Assembly (NCBI GenBank): GCA_019634365.1
Contig: JAHQVM010000007.1
Span: 1 to 64,000, forward strand
Length of the DNA: 64,000 nucleotides
Source: Flavobacteriaceae bacterium
GTDB lineage: Bacteria > Bacteroidota > Bacteroidia > Flavobacteriales > Flavobacteriaceae
Direction of reading: 5' to 3'
Shown: one piece after another, positions 1 through 8,949 of the stretch
Layout of the letters: the number at the start of each line of letters is the position of its first letter
Numbering within the stretch: position 1 is the stretch's first letter
Notes under the pieces: model-generated
The model's database searches: none
The model's input: the letters and a program-made list of their open reading frames with translations, nothing else
What the model was told of the DNA's origin: nothing
Program-made: the position numbers and the translations under genes

Positions 1-403
1 GGTCGAAATAAGACACGCCTTCAGAAACGCCATCGATAAACGGCTGAAAATTCTGCGATGGTACGCGTACCGTTACCCTTCGGAAAAACTGATTGTAATT
101 TTTGCCCGATTCATCGTTTTGAACAAAGCCTTGGTATTGGGTCACCAACCCCATAATTTGCTGTTGGGTCTTGGCCAGATCTTCGGAAGAAAATTCGAGT
201 TGGGCGGTTTTAATGATCTGTTGTTCTACCTGCTGTTTTGGCCGGCTTTGGTTGTAAGCGAGATTTGTTTCGGCTACTTCTTCTAAAACGTATTCTTCCA
301 TTTCGTCACCAACATTAAGATCAGGCGAGTAAGAAGTTTCTTTGCTGGAATTACTGGAACAGGCCAAGGCAAGGCCAAAAAATAATAGACTAAAAAATTT
401 CAT
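1..403 (-). CDS. DUF4349 domain lipoprotein (C-terminus outside window)
   Basis: An ATG at 401-403 on the minus strand opens a frame that stays open to the edge of the window, so the 3' end is missing. The protein begins MKFFSLLFFGLALACSSNSS, a lipoprotein signal with the lipid cysteine at about residue 15. A low-complexity acidic stretch follows, and then the start of a DUF4349 domain (IIKTAQLEFSSEDL, then RVTVRVPSQNFQPFIDGV), seen as a periplasmic alpha/beta domain usually followed by a long coiled coil and one membrane helix. The start lies 2 bp from the rnpA stop, so the two are probably co-transcribed. DUF4349 proteins have no firmly known function. Confidence 0.85.
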   Translation of the reverse strand, partial: MKFFSLLFFGLALACSSNSSKETSYSPDLNVGDEMEEYVLEEVAETNLAYNQSRPKQQVEQQIIKTAQLEFSSEDLAKTQQQIMGLVTQYQGFVQNDESGKNYNQFFRRVTVRVPSQNFQPFIDGVSEGVSYFD

Positions 404-405
404 GA

Positions 406-756
406 CTAAATTGTTTTTAGCAGGGCCTTGATGGAGGAGGAGATGTGGGCGTACTGCGGTTTCTCTTTACTAATATACATAAAGAGTAGCGCAAATTTCT
501 TGCCGCTTTGGGATTCCAACACATTTTTTTCGAGCCGGTAGGCTTCCCGCAACTGTCTTTTGATGCGGTTTCGGCTAACGGCCAATTTGAAATTTCGCTT
601 GGGAACAGCAAAGGCAGCTTGATGATATTCGGCCGCATCCAATTCCAAATAAAGGAGCCGAACCGGAAATTTTTTGATCGATTTTCCTTCGGAAAATAAC
701 CGTTCGATCACCTTGCGCGATTTTAATTTTTCGTTCTTTCCGAATTTTTGACTCAC
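406..756 (-). CDS. rnpA: Ribonuclease P protein component
   Basis: This 116-residue basic protein is the protein subunit of RNase P, which with the RnpB RNA trims the 5' leader from pre-tRNAs. The family signature (A-R-N-R-I-K-R-type) is visible as KLAVSRNRIKRQLREAYRL near residues 58-76, after the F-A-V-P-K-R strand. Its length is normal. The start codon is GTG (754-756); the next ATG would remove conserved sequence. It is not next to rpmH here, as is common in Bacteroidota, but followed 2 bp later by a DUF4349 lipoprotein gene. A terminator at 774-806 separates it from the upstream peptidase operon, so it should have its own promoter in the short gap. Confidence 0.96.
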   Translation of the reverse strand: MSQKFGKNEKLKSRKVIERLFSEGKSIKKFPVRLLYLELDAAEYHQAAFAVPKRNFKLAVSRNRIKRQLREAYRLEKNVLESQSGKKFALLFMYISKEKPQYAHISSSIKALLKTI

Positions 757-773
757 GGGGTAAAGATAGAAAT

Positions 774-806
774 AAAAAAACCTCGCTTAATCTAAACTAA
801 GCGAGG
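774..806 (-). terminator. Rho-independent terminator of the peptidase operon
   Basis: A perfect 9-bp stem (cctcgctta at 781-789 pairing with taagcgagg at 798-806) has an 8-base loop. Read on the minus strand it is followed by seven T. It lies 22 bp after the stop of the M1 aminopeptidase gene and before rnpA. Confidence 0.93.
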
Positions 807-828
807 TGATAAATACCTAAAAAGTAAA

Positions 829-2622
829 TTATTCTGCTACGTATGTGTTGTTTTCTGGCGCAATATCGGCCATTAACTTAGAGGGATCGATTTCCAAACG
901 CTTCACTTTTTTCCCGGCAGGGATTTCAAACTCGTAGGTAGGATAGGCCCAAGCCCAGTCTCCCAAAAGGGTTCGATTTACGTCTGGTGTTGGATTGTCC
1001 TTTTCTCCACGCATCATCTGTAATGGAATGTAATAAGAGGCCTTGGTTCCGTCTTCGAATTCGGCATAGATATCTACGGGCATTCCCATTAGACCGATAC
1101 GCTCTAAGGTAACCTTGGTCGTTCCATTTTCTTCTACCACACTTTGGATACCGTAATCGATCGTGTTCGTGGTTTGCATAAAATCGGTTAAATACCAATC
1201 CAGTTCCATTCCGGACACTTTTTCTGCCACTCTAATAAAGTCGTTCGGGGTTGGGTGCTTGAAGGCCCAATCTTTAAAGTATTGTTTAATGGTCTTGTCT
1301 AGGTTTTCCTTTCCAATGACATATCCCAATTGCGCCATAAACACAGCACCTTTGCTATAGGCGGTAATACCGTATGAACGGTTACTGGCATATCGATCGG
1401 CGTGTGTTGTAGCGGGTTGCTCCTGTCCGCTGGTCGCCAAGAAATTGTATCCGCGGTAGGATCCTGCAACAGGGTTCGCTCTGTTTTCTTCCATCACTTC
1501 ATTTTCGGCCAAGGCAGAAATATAGGAGGTAAAACCTTCGTCCATCCATTCGTGTTTGGCTTCGTTGGTTGCCAACAAGAACTGGAACCAAGTGTGCGCC
1601 AATTCGTGGGCAGTAACCCCGAAAAGGCTTCCGAAGTTCCGCTCCCCGGTAATAAGGGTACACATGGCATATTCCATACCTCCATCACCTCCCTGAATCA
1701 CGGAGTATTGTTTGTAAGGGTATGGTCCGATATGCTCATTGAAGTATTCCAAAAGTTCCGCAGTCTTGGGCTGAAGTTTTTTCCAATTTTCAATAATAGC
1801 TGGATTGTTCTTGTAATAAAAATTCAGCTCCACACCATTAGGACCTGCATAGGTATCATGAATATAATAGGGATCTGCCGCCCAAGTGAAATCGTGTACG
1901 TCGGGGGCATCGAACACCCATGTTTTTTTCCCGCGGCGTTTCTTGGGTTCTCCTTGAAGATAGCCAGTACCACCCACAATGTATTCCGCATCGATTGTAA
2001 TACTCACATTAAAATCACCCCAAACCCCGTGGAATTCACGGGCAATATAAGGGTCTGCATGCCAACCTTGAAAATCGTATTCGGCCAATTTTGGGAACCA
2101 TTGGGTCATGGATAGTGCCACACCCTCTTTACTATTTCGTCCACTTCTTCGAATCTGAATCGGGATTTGTGCATCCCACTCCATTTTCAAAACAGTACTC
2201 TGCCCAGGTTGTAATGGGGTTGCCAAATCTACTTCCAAAACCGTTCCGGCTACCGAATAATTAATCGCTGTTCCATCCTGAGTAAGGGAAGTGGGTTTAA
2301 TATAACCTACTTCGGAAGGTGATAAATCTGCAATGCGACTTCCCACCCTTGGGTCGGGATCACCTATGGTGCGCGAACGAACATCCATTTCACTTCCTGG
2401 TTGAAAGGCGTTGAAATACAAATGATAGAAAACACGATCCAACACATCGGGCGAGTTGTTGGTATAAGTGATTTCCTGTTTCCCTTCATACTGCCACTTT
2501 TCAACATCCACATCGATTTCCATCTGGTAATCGACCTTCTGTTGCCAGTAGCCCATATTGTTTTGGGCATGTGCCATGGTAATGCACAACAAGGCCCAAA
2601 GACTGTTCTTTAGAAATTTCAT
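829..2622 (-). CDS. M1 family metallopeptidase, secreted
   Basis: A 597-residue zinc aminopeptidase of the M1 family with an N-terminal signal peptide (MKFLKNSLWALLCITMAHAQ). The zinc site HELAH is followed 18 residues later by the third ligand Glu in WMDEG, as in gluzincins. The exopeptidase-type motif is GGDGGMEYAM, with Y after E where classical family members have N. The N-terminal third is the beta-sandwich typical of the family. The start codon overlaps the stop codon of the upstream S8 gene (TAATG), so the pair is translationally coupled. It probably removes N-terminal residues from peptides in the periplasm or outside the cell. A strong terminator follows. Confidence 0.93.
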   Translation of the reverse strand: MKFLKNSLWALLCITMAHAQNNMGYWQQKVDYQMEIDVDVEKWQYEGKQEITYTNNSPDVLDRVFYHLYFNAFQPGSEMDVRSRTIGDPDPRVGSRIADLSPSEVGYIKPTSLTQDGTAINYSVAGTVLEVDLATPLQPGQSTVLKMEWDAQIPIQIRRSGRNSKEGVALSMTQWFPKLAEYDFQGWHADPYIAREFHGVWGDFNVSITIDAEYIVGGTGYLQGEPKKRRGKKTWVFDAPDVHDFTWAADPYYIHDTYAGPNGVELNFYYKNNPAIIENWKKLQPKTAELLEYFNEHIGPYPYKQYSVIQGGDGGMEYAMCTLITGERNFGSLFGVTAHELAHTWFQFLLATNEAKHEWMDEGFTSYISALAENEVMEENRANPVAGSYRGYNFLATSGQEQPATTHADRYASNRSYGITAYSKGAVFMAQLGYVIGKENLDKTIKQYFKDWAFKHPTPNDFIRVAEKVSGMELDWYLTDFMQTTNTIDYGIQSVVEENGTTKVTLERIGLMGMPVDIYAEFEDGTKASYYIPLQMMRGEKDNPTPDVNRTLLGDWAWAYPTYEFEIPAGKKVKRLEIDPSKLMADIAPENNTYVAE

Positions 2623-4292
2623 TATCTAGACATTTTATCTGCCATAATTAAGGCATTATACAAATTCACCATTTTTCCAGATTTGGAAATAGTGCTGAAG
2701 TTACTCTGATTGGAAGAATCTCCTCCTAAAATGACTGGGGTCTTGGATGATAATCCACTGTTCATTAAAATTTGCTTTACTTCCTTGGCCGAAAGTTTTG
2801 GGAAGTAAGATCGTATGGTTGCTGCAACACCGGCTACAGCAGGCGCAGCCATGGAGGTTCCTTGTAAGAATTCGTAAGTGTTGAGGGGAGTGGTAGAATA
2901 AATTTTTACACCGGGCGCAAAAGCATCTACATTAGACACTCCGTAGTTGGAGAAATTGGCTACCATCTCACTACCATAGTCATAGTTCAGGGCTCCAATC
3001 GTGATAAAGGTATCTCCCATTTCGGCACCTGTACCTTTTTGGTCGTTGGGATACACTTGGATGGTATCCAGGTCGAAGGCTTCATTACCGGCAGCGTTTA
3101 CGATAAGCACATCATTGTCGCTGGCATATTTAATAGCATCCCAAACCCATTCTGGATGTGGAGAATAGTACTTTCCGAAACTGGTATTTATTACCTTGGC
3201 GCCATTGTCCACTGCATAGCGGATGGCCAAGGCAATGTCTTTGTCGTACTCATCTCCATCAGGTACAGCACGAATCACCATAATTTCGGCATTATCGGCA
3301 ACACCATTCATTCCAATGCCGTTGTTGCGGGATGCTGCGATGATTCCAGCAACGTGCGTTCCATGTGTGGCATCTTCTTCTTTAGGATCGGGGCCATCAA
3401 CATCATTATTGCCATACCCTTTACTACTCATATTGTCTGGATCGTCTCCAAGCGCTACTCTAAAATTGGTTTCCATATTGAAATGGGAGGTAAGTCGCCC
3501 ATCAAAATATTCCACACCACCATTAAGTTGCTCGATGACTTCAGGAACGGAATCGCCATAACTAAGCATTTGGGAAAGCATTCCGATTTGCTGTTGTTCT
3601 GCTTCTGAAGGATTTTGAATTCCCGCAAGATCTTTTTGGTTATAATCTTCTTTTCCAAGTTTTTCGCTCATGGCAGCATGCGCGGGTTTTATTTGCGCCA
3701 AAATCTGATTGTAACGCTGTAGGTTACCGTTCACTTCACCAAATTCTTTTTCGTATTCAGCCTTGGCTTTCTGATAGAGTTGGAAATCGGCACGATCGGC
3801 AGCCCCTACGGAAGCTTCTGTTTTTCCTTCGAACTTAGGGCCCAGTTTTTTGATGTAGCGCACGTACTCCATATTTTCTGCAACAATATCACCCAAGAAG
3901 TTCCAACCATGGATATCATCCACATATCCGTTCTTGTCATCGTCCTTTCCGTTCCCGGGGATTTCATTCTTATTGGTCCAAATGACATCTTTTAAGTCTT
4001 CGTGTTCAATATCAACACCACTATCGATGACCCCAACGATTACTTTTTCCCCTTTTCTTCCTTTCAGGATTTCATTGTAGGCACGATCCACACTCATTCC
4101 TGGAATGGTATCGGTCATTAAATCGGCTAAAGCCCAAGATTCCAATTGGGAATCGGTTAAGGGCGTTACTTTTAGTGGAAGGGTATCAATATTTTCTACT
4201 GGAGTTGACACTATGGGTGCTACTCCTCCTGTACAACCTGCCAATAAGGCTGCGGTTGCGACTGTAAACAAAGATGCTTTTACAAATTTCAT
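2622..4292 (-). CDS. S8 family subtilisin-like serine peptidase, lipoprotein
   Basis: A 556-residue subtilase. The catalytic triad is visible as D90 in VIVGVIDSGVD, H in ATHGTHVAGI near residue 310, and S in GTSMAAPAVAG near residue 485. The segment between the Asp and His motifs is about 200 residues longer than in simple subtilisins and is Glu/Lys/Gln rich, which is common in Bacteroidota subtilases. The N-terminus is a lipoprotein signal (ALLAGCTGG); the residues after the cysteine are not acidic, so a periplasmic location is more likely than the cell surface. The gene is 10 bp downstream of the MBL-fold gene and overlaps the M1 gene by one base, forming a peptide-degrading operon. Confidence 0.94.
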   Translation of the reverse strand: MKFVKASLFTVATAALLAGCTGGVAPIVSTPVENIDTLPLKVTPLTDSQLESWALADLMTDTIPGMSVDRAYNEILKGRKGEKVIVGVIDSGVDIEHEDLKDVIWTNKNEIPGNGKDDDKNGYVDDIHGWNFLGDIVAENMEYVRYIKKLGPKFEGKTEASVGAADRADFQLYQKAKAEYEKEFGEVNGNLQRYNQILAQIKPAHAAMSEKLGKEDYNQKDLAGIQNPSEAEQQQIGMLSQMLSYGDSVPEVIEQLNGGVEYFDGRLTSHFNMETNFRVALGDDPDNMSSKGYGNNDVDGPDPKEEDATHGTHVAGIIAASRNNGIGMNGVADNAEIMVIRAVPDGDEYDKDIALAIRYAVDNGAKVINTSFGKYYSPHPEWVWDAIKYASDNDVLIVNAAGNEAFDLDTIQVYPNDQKGTGAEMGDTFITIGALNYDYGSEMVANFSNYGVSNVDAFAPGVKIYSTTPLNTYEFLQGTSMAAPAVAGVAATIRSYFPKLSAKEVKQILMNSGLSSKTPVILGGDSSNQSNFSTISKSGKMVNLYNALIMADKMSR

Positions 4293-4302
4293 TTCTAGGT
4301 AT

Positions 4303-5163
4303 TTAATTTAAAATTTCGTCTAATGTATAGGTTTCGTTCAAACGAACTCCTTTTTCGGTATGTTTTACGGTAATGATCGGATTGTGCGCGTCGTGCTCCA
4401 AAAACAGATAGTAATTGTTGTCGGCGGCCGCCTTCAGAAACTTCTCTTTTTCGGGAAGGGTTAACAGTGGCCGGGTATCGTATCCCATCACAAAGGGTAA
4501 GGGTAAATGCCCGGCTGTGGGCAACAGGTCTGCCATAAACACGATGGTTTTATCCTTGTATTGAATGTGTGGAATCATTTGTTTTTCGGTATGCCCATCT
4601 GCAAAGAAGATGCCGAAATCCAATTCTTTCTTTTCAGAAAAATCCGCAATGGGATCGGAAACGAATTTCAACTGCCCACTTTCTTCCATGGGAAGAATGT
4701 TTTCTTTCAAGAAGGAAGCGCGCTCCCTTCTGTTGGGTTGTGTGGCCCATTGCCAATGGCGTTCATTGCTCCAGAAAGTGGCGTTTTTAAAAGCAGGTTC
4801 GTACCCGGTTCGATCCTTATTCCATTGTACACTTCCCCCGCAATGATCGAAATGCAGGTGTGTCATGAAAACATCGGTAATATCGTCTCGATGAAACCCC
4901 AGCGCTTTCAGCGAATCATCTAAATTATGTTCGCCCCAGGGATAGTAATAACCAAAGAATTTATCGCTTTGTTTGTTCCCCATTCCCGTATCAATAAGCG
5001 TAAGTCGATCGCCATTTTCGATAAGTAAACAACGAGCTGCGATATCGATCATATTGTTGCTATCGGCAGGATTGGTTCTGCTCCATAAGGACTTGGGAAC
5101 CACCCCGAACATCGCGCCTCCATCCAACTTAAAATTACCAGCTTCTACAGGGTATAGATTCAT
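4303..5163 (-). CDS. MBL-fold metallo-hydrolase
   Basis: A cytoplasmic metallo-beta-lactamase-fold hydrolase with the binuclear metal motif THLHFDHCGG and the downstream HTEKQMIPH and FLEHDAH histidine motifs. The frame is open to a TTG at 5181, but the ATG at 5161-5163 (MNLYPVEAGNFKLDGGAMFG) is preferred because known flavobacterial homologues begin there. Members of this quorum-quenching-lactonase/AttM-like group cleave lactones or other esters, but the substrate here cannot be told. It is the first gene of the operon with the S8 and M1 peptidases. No signal peptide is seen. Confidence 0.85.
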   Translation of the reverse strand: MNLYPVEAGNFKLDGGAMFGVVPKSLWSRTNPADSNNMIDIAARCLLIENGDRLTLIDTGMGNKQSDKFFGYYYPWGEHNLDDSLKALGFHRDDITDVFMTHLHFDHCGGSVQWNKDRTGYEPAFKNATFWSNERHWQWATQPNRRERASFLKENILPMEESGQLKFVSDPIADFSEKKELDFGIFFADGHTEKQMIPHIQYKDKTIVFMADLLPTAGHLPLPFVMGYDTRPLLTLPEKEKFLKAAADNNYYLFLEHDAHNPIITVKHTEKGVRLNETYTLDEILN

Positions 5164-5329
5164 AGGATGCGCAAAATACAAAAAGGCAGGGGATTGCGTA
5201 AAGATGTTAAGGCTTTATTAAGAATTCTATTAGAAGACTGTTAGTTATTCTACATTCTCATCCCTAAAGGAAAAGAAAATAAGTGTCAATAAAAGTATTT
5301 GGTTATTTTTATGATCCAAACAAAATCAA

Positions 5330-7183
5330 ATGCTCGAACTGGCAGGAATTATTATACTGGGTATTTTGGCGCAATGGGTAGCATGGCGCTTTAAGATCCC
5401 AGCTATCTTACCGCTTATATTAATCGGTCTTTTTGTTGGGCCTATCTCCACATTGATTTCTGAAGACGGAACGCAGTGGATTCAACCCATTTGGAACGGG
5501 GAAGAAGGATTATTCCCAGGGGAAAGTCTGTTCTATTTTGTTTCCTTAGCGATTGGGATCATCCTTTTTGAAGGAGGACTTACCCTTCGTTTTGGAGAAG
5601 TGAAACGTGTGGGTGGAATTATCGGTAAACTAATAAGCCTAGGCTCTTTTGTGACTTTTATAGGTTGTGGTGTGGCTGCTCATTTTGTGTTGGATTTAAA
5701 CTGGAAGATTTCCTTTCTATTCGCTTCATTGATTATCGTTACGGGACCTACCGTGATCACTCCTATTTTAAGAAACATTCCCTTGAAGAAAGACATATCT
5801 GCCGTATTGAAATGGGAAGGAATTTTGATCGATCCCATCGGGGCCTTGGTAGCCGTATTGGTTTTCGAGTTTATATCGGTTAAGGGAGATCTAGGATTTA
5901 CCAAGCAAGCATTTATCGAATTTGGGAAGATTCTTCTCATCGGTTTCTCTTTTGGGATATCGGGAGGATACGCTTTGTATTTGGCCATAAAGAAAAATTT
6001 GATCCCCCATTACTTATTGAATGTGGTTTCCCTGTCTGTGGTACTGCTCATTTTTGTAGAGAGTGATGTCTTTGCCCATGAATCAGGATTATTGTCTGTG
6101 GTGGTTATGGGAATGTTCCTTGGAAATAGCGATTTGCCCAACCTAAAGGAGCTCTTATATTTTAAGGAGTCATTGAGCGTACTTCTTATTTCGATTTTAT
6201 TCATTTTGCTTTCGGCAAACATTACCTTGGAAGACCTATATCTTGTAGCTAATTACAAAACAGCAATATTATTTGCCATTGTTATATTCGTTGTCAGGCC
6301 TATTGGAGTTTTCCTGAGCACCATAAATTCTCCATTAAAGACCAATGAAAAATTATTCATAAGCTGGGTAGGTCCTCGAGGAATCGTAGCCGCAGGTATC
6401 GCCTCTCTTTTTGGGAGTAAATTGGTACAAAAAGGAGTAGAGGGCGCAGAATATATTACGCCTTTGGTCTTTGCGGTGGTGTTGATCACGGTATTGTTGA
6501 ACGCAACTACGGCCCGTTTTTTTGCTAAGATTGTTGGGGTTTTCCTGAAGAAGTCCGAAGGAATCTTGATTGTTGGAGCTTCTTTATTTCCAAGGCTGCT
6601 CGCGCAGTACCTACATGGCAATGGTAGGCATGTGGTTGTAATAGACAGCAATCAAGACAATGTAAAGCGCGCTAAGGAAATGGGCGTGGAGGCATTTTCG
6701 GCCAATGTGTATTCCGACACTCTAATAGATAATGTCGAATTGAGCGATGTGGGATATTTAATGGCGCTTACAGGCAATGCAGATATCAATCGCTATGCCC
6801 TTAATAAATACGAAAAGCAATTTGGGGAGAACGGGGCTTTCCGACTCATCACTCCAGAAGAATTGGAAGACCCAAACAATAATCCGGAACAAGGACTGTT
6901 TTCACATATAGACGATTTTTCATCGGTGAATAAAGTGGCCGAAGAATTTCCAAACATATTAGAAATGCCTTTGAACGATAAGGAACATTATGATGCGCTC
7001 ATTGATCGTACCAATGTCACCAAAGAAAGTATTCCCTTGTTCGTAAAGGACCCCAAGGGAGACTTAAGAATCATATCATCGCACAATAAAAATGTGGATG
7101 ATATTAAGAAAGGATTTTCTCTGGTTTATATTGGGAAGCCACTGAATGGAGAAGTGATAGAAAACAAAAACGATACAGATTGA
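5330..7183 (+). CDS. CPA-family cation:proton antiporter with TrkA_N-like C-terminal domain
   Basis: A 617-residue inner-membrane protein. Residues 1 to about 405 make some 12 hydrophobic segments of the Na+/H+ exchanger fold, with the conserved ...VTGPTVITPIL... and GILIDPIGA motifs in the ion-binding core. Around residue 410 the membrane part ends, and a Rossmann-like TrkA_N/RCK segment begins (EGILIVGASLFPRLLAQYL, then VVVIDSNQDN), which usually binds NAD(H) or nucleotides and gates transport. The product exports Na+ or K+ in exchange for H+. It starts at an ATG after a divergent spacer of 166 bp and overlaps the next small gene by 4 bp. CPA1 fits better than CPA2/KefB, but this is by motif only. 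Confidence 0.88.
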   Translation: MLELAGIIILGILAQWVAWRFKIPAILPLILIGLFVGPISTLISEDGTQWIQPIWNGEEGLFPGESLFYFVSLAIGIILFEGGLTLRFGEVKRVGGIIGKLISLGSFVTFIGCGVAAHFVLDLNWKISFLFASLIIVTGPTVITPILRNIPLKKDISAVLKWEGILIDPIGALVAVLVFEFISVKGDLGFTKQAFIEFGKILLIGFSFGISGGYALYLAIKKNLIPHYLLNVVSLSVVLLIFVESDVFAHESGLLSVVVMGMFLGNSDLPNLKELLYFKESLSVLLISILFILLSANITLEDLYLVANYKTAILFAIVIFVVRPIGVFLSTINSPLKTNEKLFISWVGPRGIVAAGIASLFGSKLVQKGVEGAEYITPLVFAVVLITVLLNATTARFFAKIVGVFLKKSEGILIVGASLFPRLLAQYLHGNGRHVVVIDSNQDNVKRAKEMGVEAFSANVYSDTLIDNVELSDVGYLMALTGNADINRYALNKYEKQFGENGAFRLITPEELEDPNNNPEQGLFSHIDDFSSVNKVAEEFPNILEMPLNDKEHYDALIDRTNVTKESIPLFVKDPKGDLRIISSHNKNVDDIKKGFSLVYIGKPLNGEVIENKNDTD

Positions 7184-7413
7184 AAACCCCAATTGCCTAC
7201 GCATACCTAATTGCCTTTTTAGTAATTACACTTACCTCATGCAAGGATGACGATTCGCGAACTTGCAGGGAATGCACCAATGAGCAAACACCTGCCTTCG
7301 AATTGTGTCGTGAACCCAATGGCAATGCTTCCGTCAACGGACAGGATACTGGTACAGACTACGATGTTTACCTAGCCGACCTGGAAGAGGTTGGTAGCAA
7401 CTGCAGCGGCTAG
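7180..7413 (+). CDS. Small lipoprotein of unknown function
   Basis: A 77-residue lipoprotein that I do not recognise. The signal peptide ends in VITLTSC, and the mature part begins CKDDD, a lysine plus acidic run resembling the Bacteroidota lipoprotein export signal for the cell surface. The mature protein has four further cysteines (CRECTNEQ, FELC and NCSG at the end), suggesting two disulfides in a small rigid fold. It starts with TTG at 7180, overlapping the antiporter stop (TTGA), so it is translationally coupled to it. Similar short C-rich lipoproteins are common in this family without known role. Confidence 0.7.
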   Translation: MKTPIAYAYLIAFLVITLTSCKDDDSRTCRECTNEQTPAFELCREPNGNASVNGQDTGTDYDVYLADLEEVGSNCSG

Positions 7414-7438
7414 GCATCCAAACGATTTCATCTTAATT

Positions 7439-8788
7439 TTAATCTAAGCCGATTCTTAGACTTGCTGAAAATGTAGTTCTGTCGGTAATGAATAATGAAT
7501 TGTTCACCGTGGTCTTCTCGCCTTCTTCTGGTTTAAATTGAATACTGCTGTATTCAAACAGATTGAGGAGTACGCCCACACCTATATTTTCATTTAGTTG
7601 AATTTCAACCCCTCCGTAGACGTTGGCGACAATCCCAGAGGTGTTCTGCTTAAATCCAAATGCATCGACACTACCAAAGGAATAACCCGTATTAACACCG
7701 CCCAATAGTTGTGTGTTTCCATTTGCCAAGGGCACTCGGTATTCGGCCGACGGACCTATAAGAAGTTGAGTGGATTTTATATCGGAATTGGTGAGCGATG
7801 TGGTTTTAACAGTGGCCTTTGGGCCTATATAGAACGGATTGTTGAACAAGGATGTCACATAAAAGAAAACCCCAGCAGCTCCAACGATCTCTGTTTCTTC
7901 GTCCTTGGCAACACTCACGCCCACATTGGTATCCACAAAGATGTCACGATGATTGATGTCTTCATCCGGTGAAACATAACTGCCGTCTTCGGTTTTCGGT
8001 TTTTCAGGACAGCATTCTAGTTTGTGCCGTTTGTATTTGGCTGAAGTCACTTTTCCGAAACGTACGCCAAACCCAACGATGTTGAAATGATCATTGGCAT
8101 ATCTGGAGTAGGGCCCGGCAACTTTTCCCCTGTAGTGATAAATAGCACGTTTTACATTATGCTTGTTCTTTTCGTTGCAGGGGCATTCAATGTCTATTTC
8201 TGTGGTTATTTCCCATTCAATGGATAGAAAGTGTGGGCTTCTGTTGTACCCTTGCTTCCATTTCAAAGGTTTTATATTAGTTCTTGCAATGACTTCACAC
8301 CCTTTGTGCTTGACGGTGATGGGCTTCAAATCAATTCCCTTTTTATAGAACCGCTTTGCCTTCTCATAATACTTTTTGATCATTCGTTGTTGGTTCGATG
8401 GAATATCTTTGTAGGGTTTAATCAAAAGGCCACGGCCGAACTCCTGTAGTGTTTCGGAAGTGCTGAAAACCTCAAAGGCGATGTGGCCATATTTACCCAT
8501 GATTAAGTCTTGGGGCAAGTTGATGGTATCCATGATGCGATTGATTTCTTTGGCCAAAACTTCCTTGGAAGCGACCAATTTTTTTCTAGGTATTGATTTG
8601 AGTATTTTGGAGGCATCGCAGGTTTTGGGTTTCACCTTTTCCTCCTTTGCATTCTTAAGGATATTTAAAATGGTAGTGCGAAGGTTCTTTCCACTTTCCA
8701 CCCTTGGGTTTTCCCTTTGCGCATGAAGACCCTGGAACGAGATGAATATAAGCGCCAGACACAGCGCCTTTGCAATTGAAGTTTTCAT
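7439..8788 (-). CDS. Secreted protein of unknown function with C-terminal beta-barrel-like region
   Basis: A 449-residue protein with a Sec signal peptide (MKTSIAKALCLALIFISFQGLHAQ). Residues 40-270 are basic and rich in Lys with several Cys (CEVIART, CPCNEKNK, ECCPEKPK), and I recognise no family. From about residue 290 the sequence becomes a series of amphipathic strands (FVDTNVGVSV, VNTGYSFGSV, ANVYGGVEIQLNENIGVGVL) ending in FSASLRIGLD, which resembles a small eight-stranded outer-membrane barrel or autotransporter-like domain. It is alone on its strand, convergent with the lipoprotein gene at 7413. An outer-membrane location is an inference from the strand pattern. Confidence 0.72.
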   Translation of the reverse strand: MKTSIAKALCLALIFISFQGLHAQRENPRVESGKNLRTTILNILKNAKEEKVKPKTCDASKILKSIPRKKLVASKEVLAKEINRIMDTINLPQDLIMGKYGHIAFEVFSTSETLQEFGRGLLIKPYKDIPSNQQRMIKKYYEKAKRFYKKGIDLKPITVKHKGCEVIARTNIKPLKWKQGYNRSPHFLSIEWEITTEIDIECPCNEKNKHNVKRAIYHYRGKVAGPYSRYANDHFNIVGFGVRFGKVTSAKYKRHKLECCPEKPKTEDGSYVSPDEDINHRDIFVDTNVGVSVAKDEETEIVGAAGVFFYVTSLFNNPFYIGPKATVKTTSLTNSDIKSTQLLIGPSAEYRVPLANGNTQLLGGVNTGYSFGSVDAFGFKQNTSGIVANVYGGVEIQLNENIGVGVLLNLFEYSSIQFKPEEGEKTTVNNSLFITDRTTFSASLRIGLD

Positions 8789-8949
8789 TGTTTAGAGTTT
8801 TAGTTGCCTAAATATTCCTCTAAACACTTATATATACAAAAGAATGGGACGAGTGACGATAAAAGGTTGACGAATAACAGAAGCCCAGGAATCCATCATT
8901 GCCATACAACAAGGGTCCTAAGCAAGTAAATGATAAATGCTAAGTATGT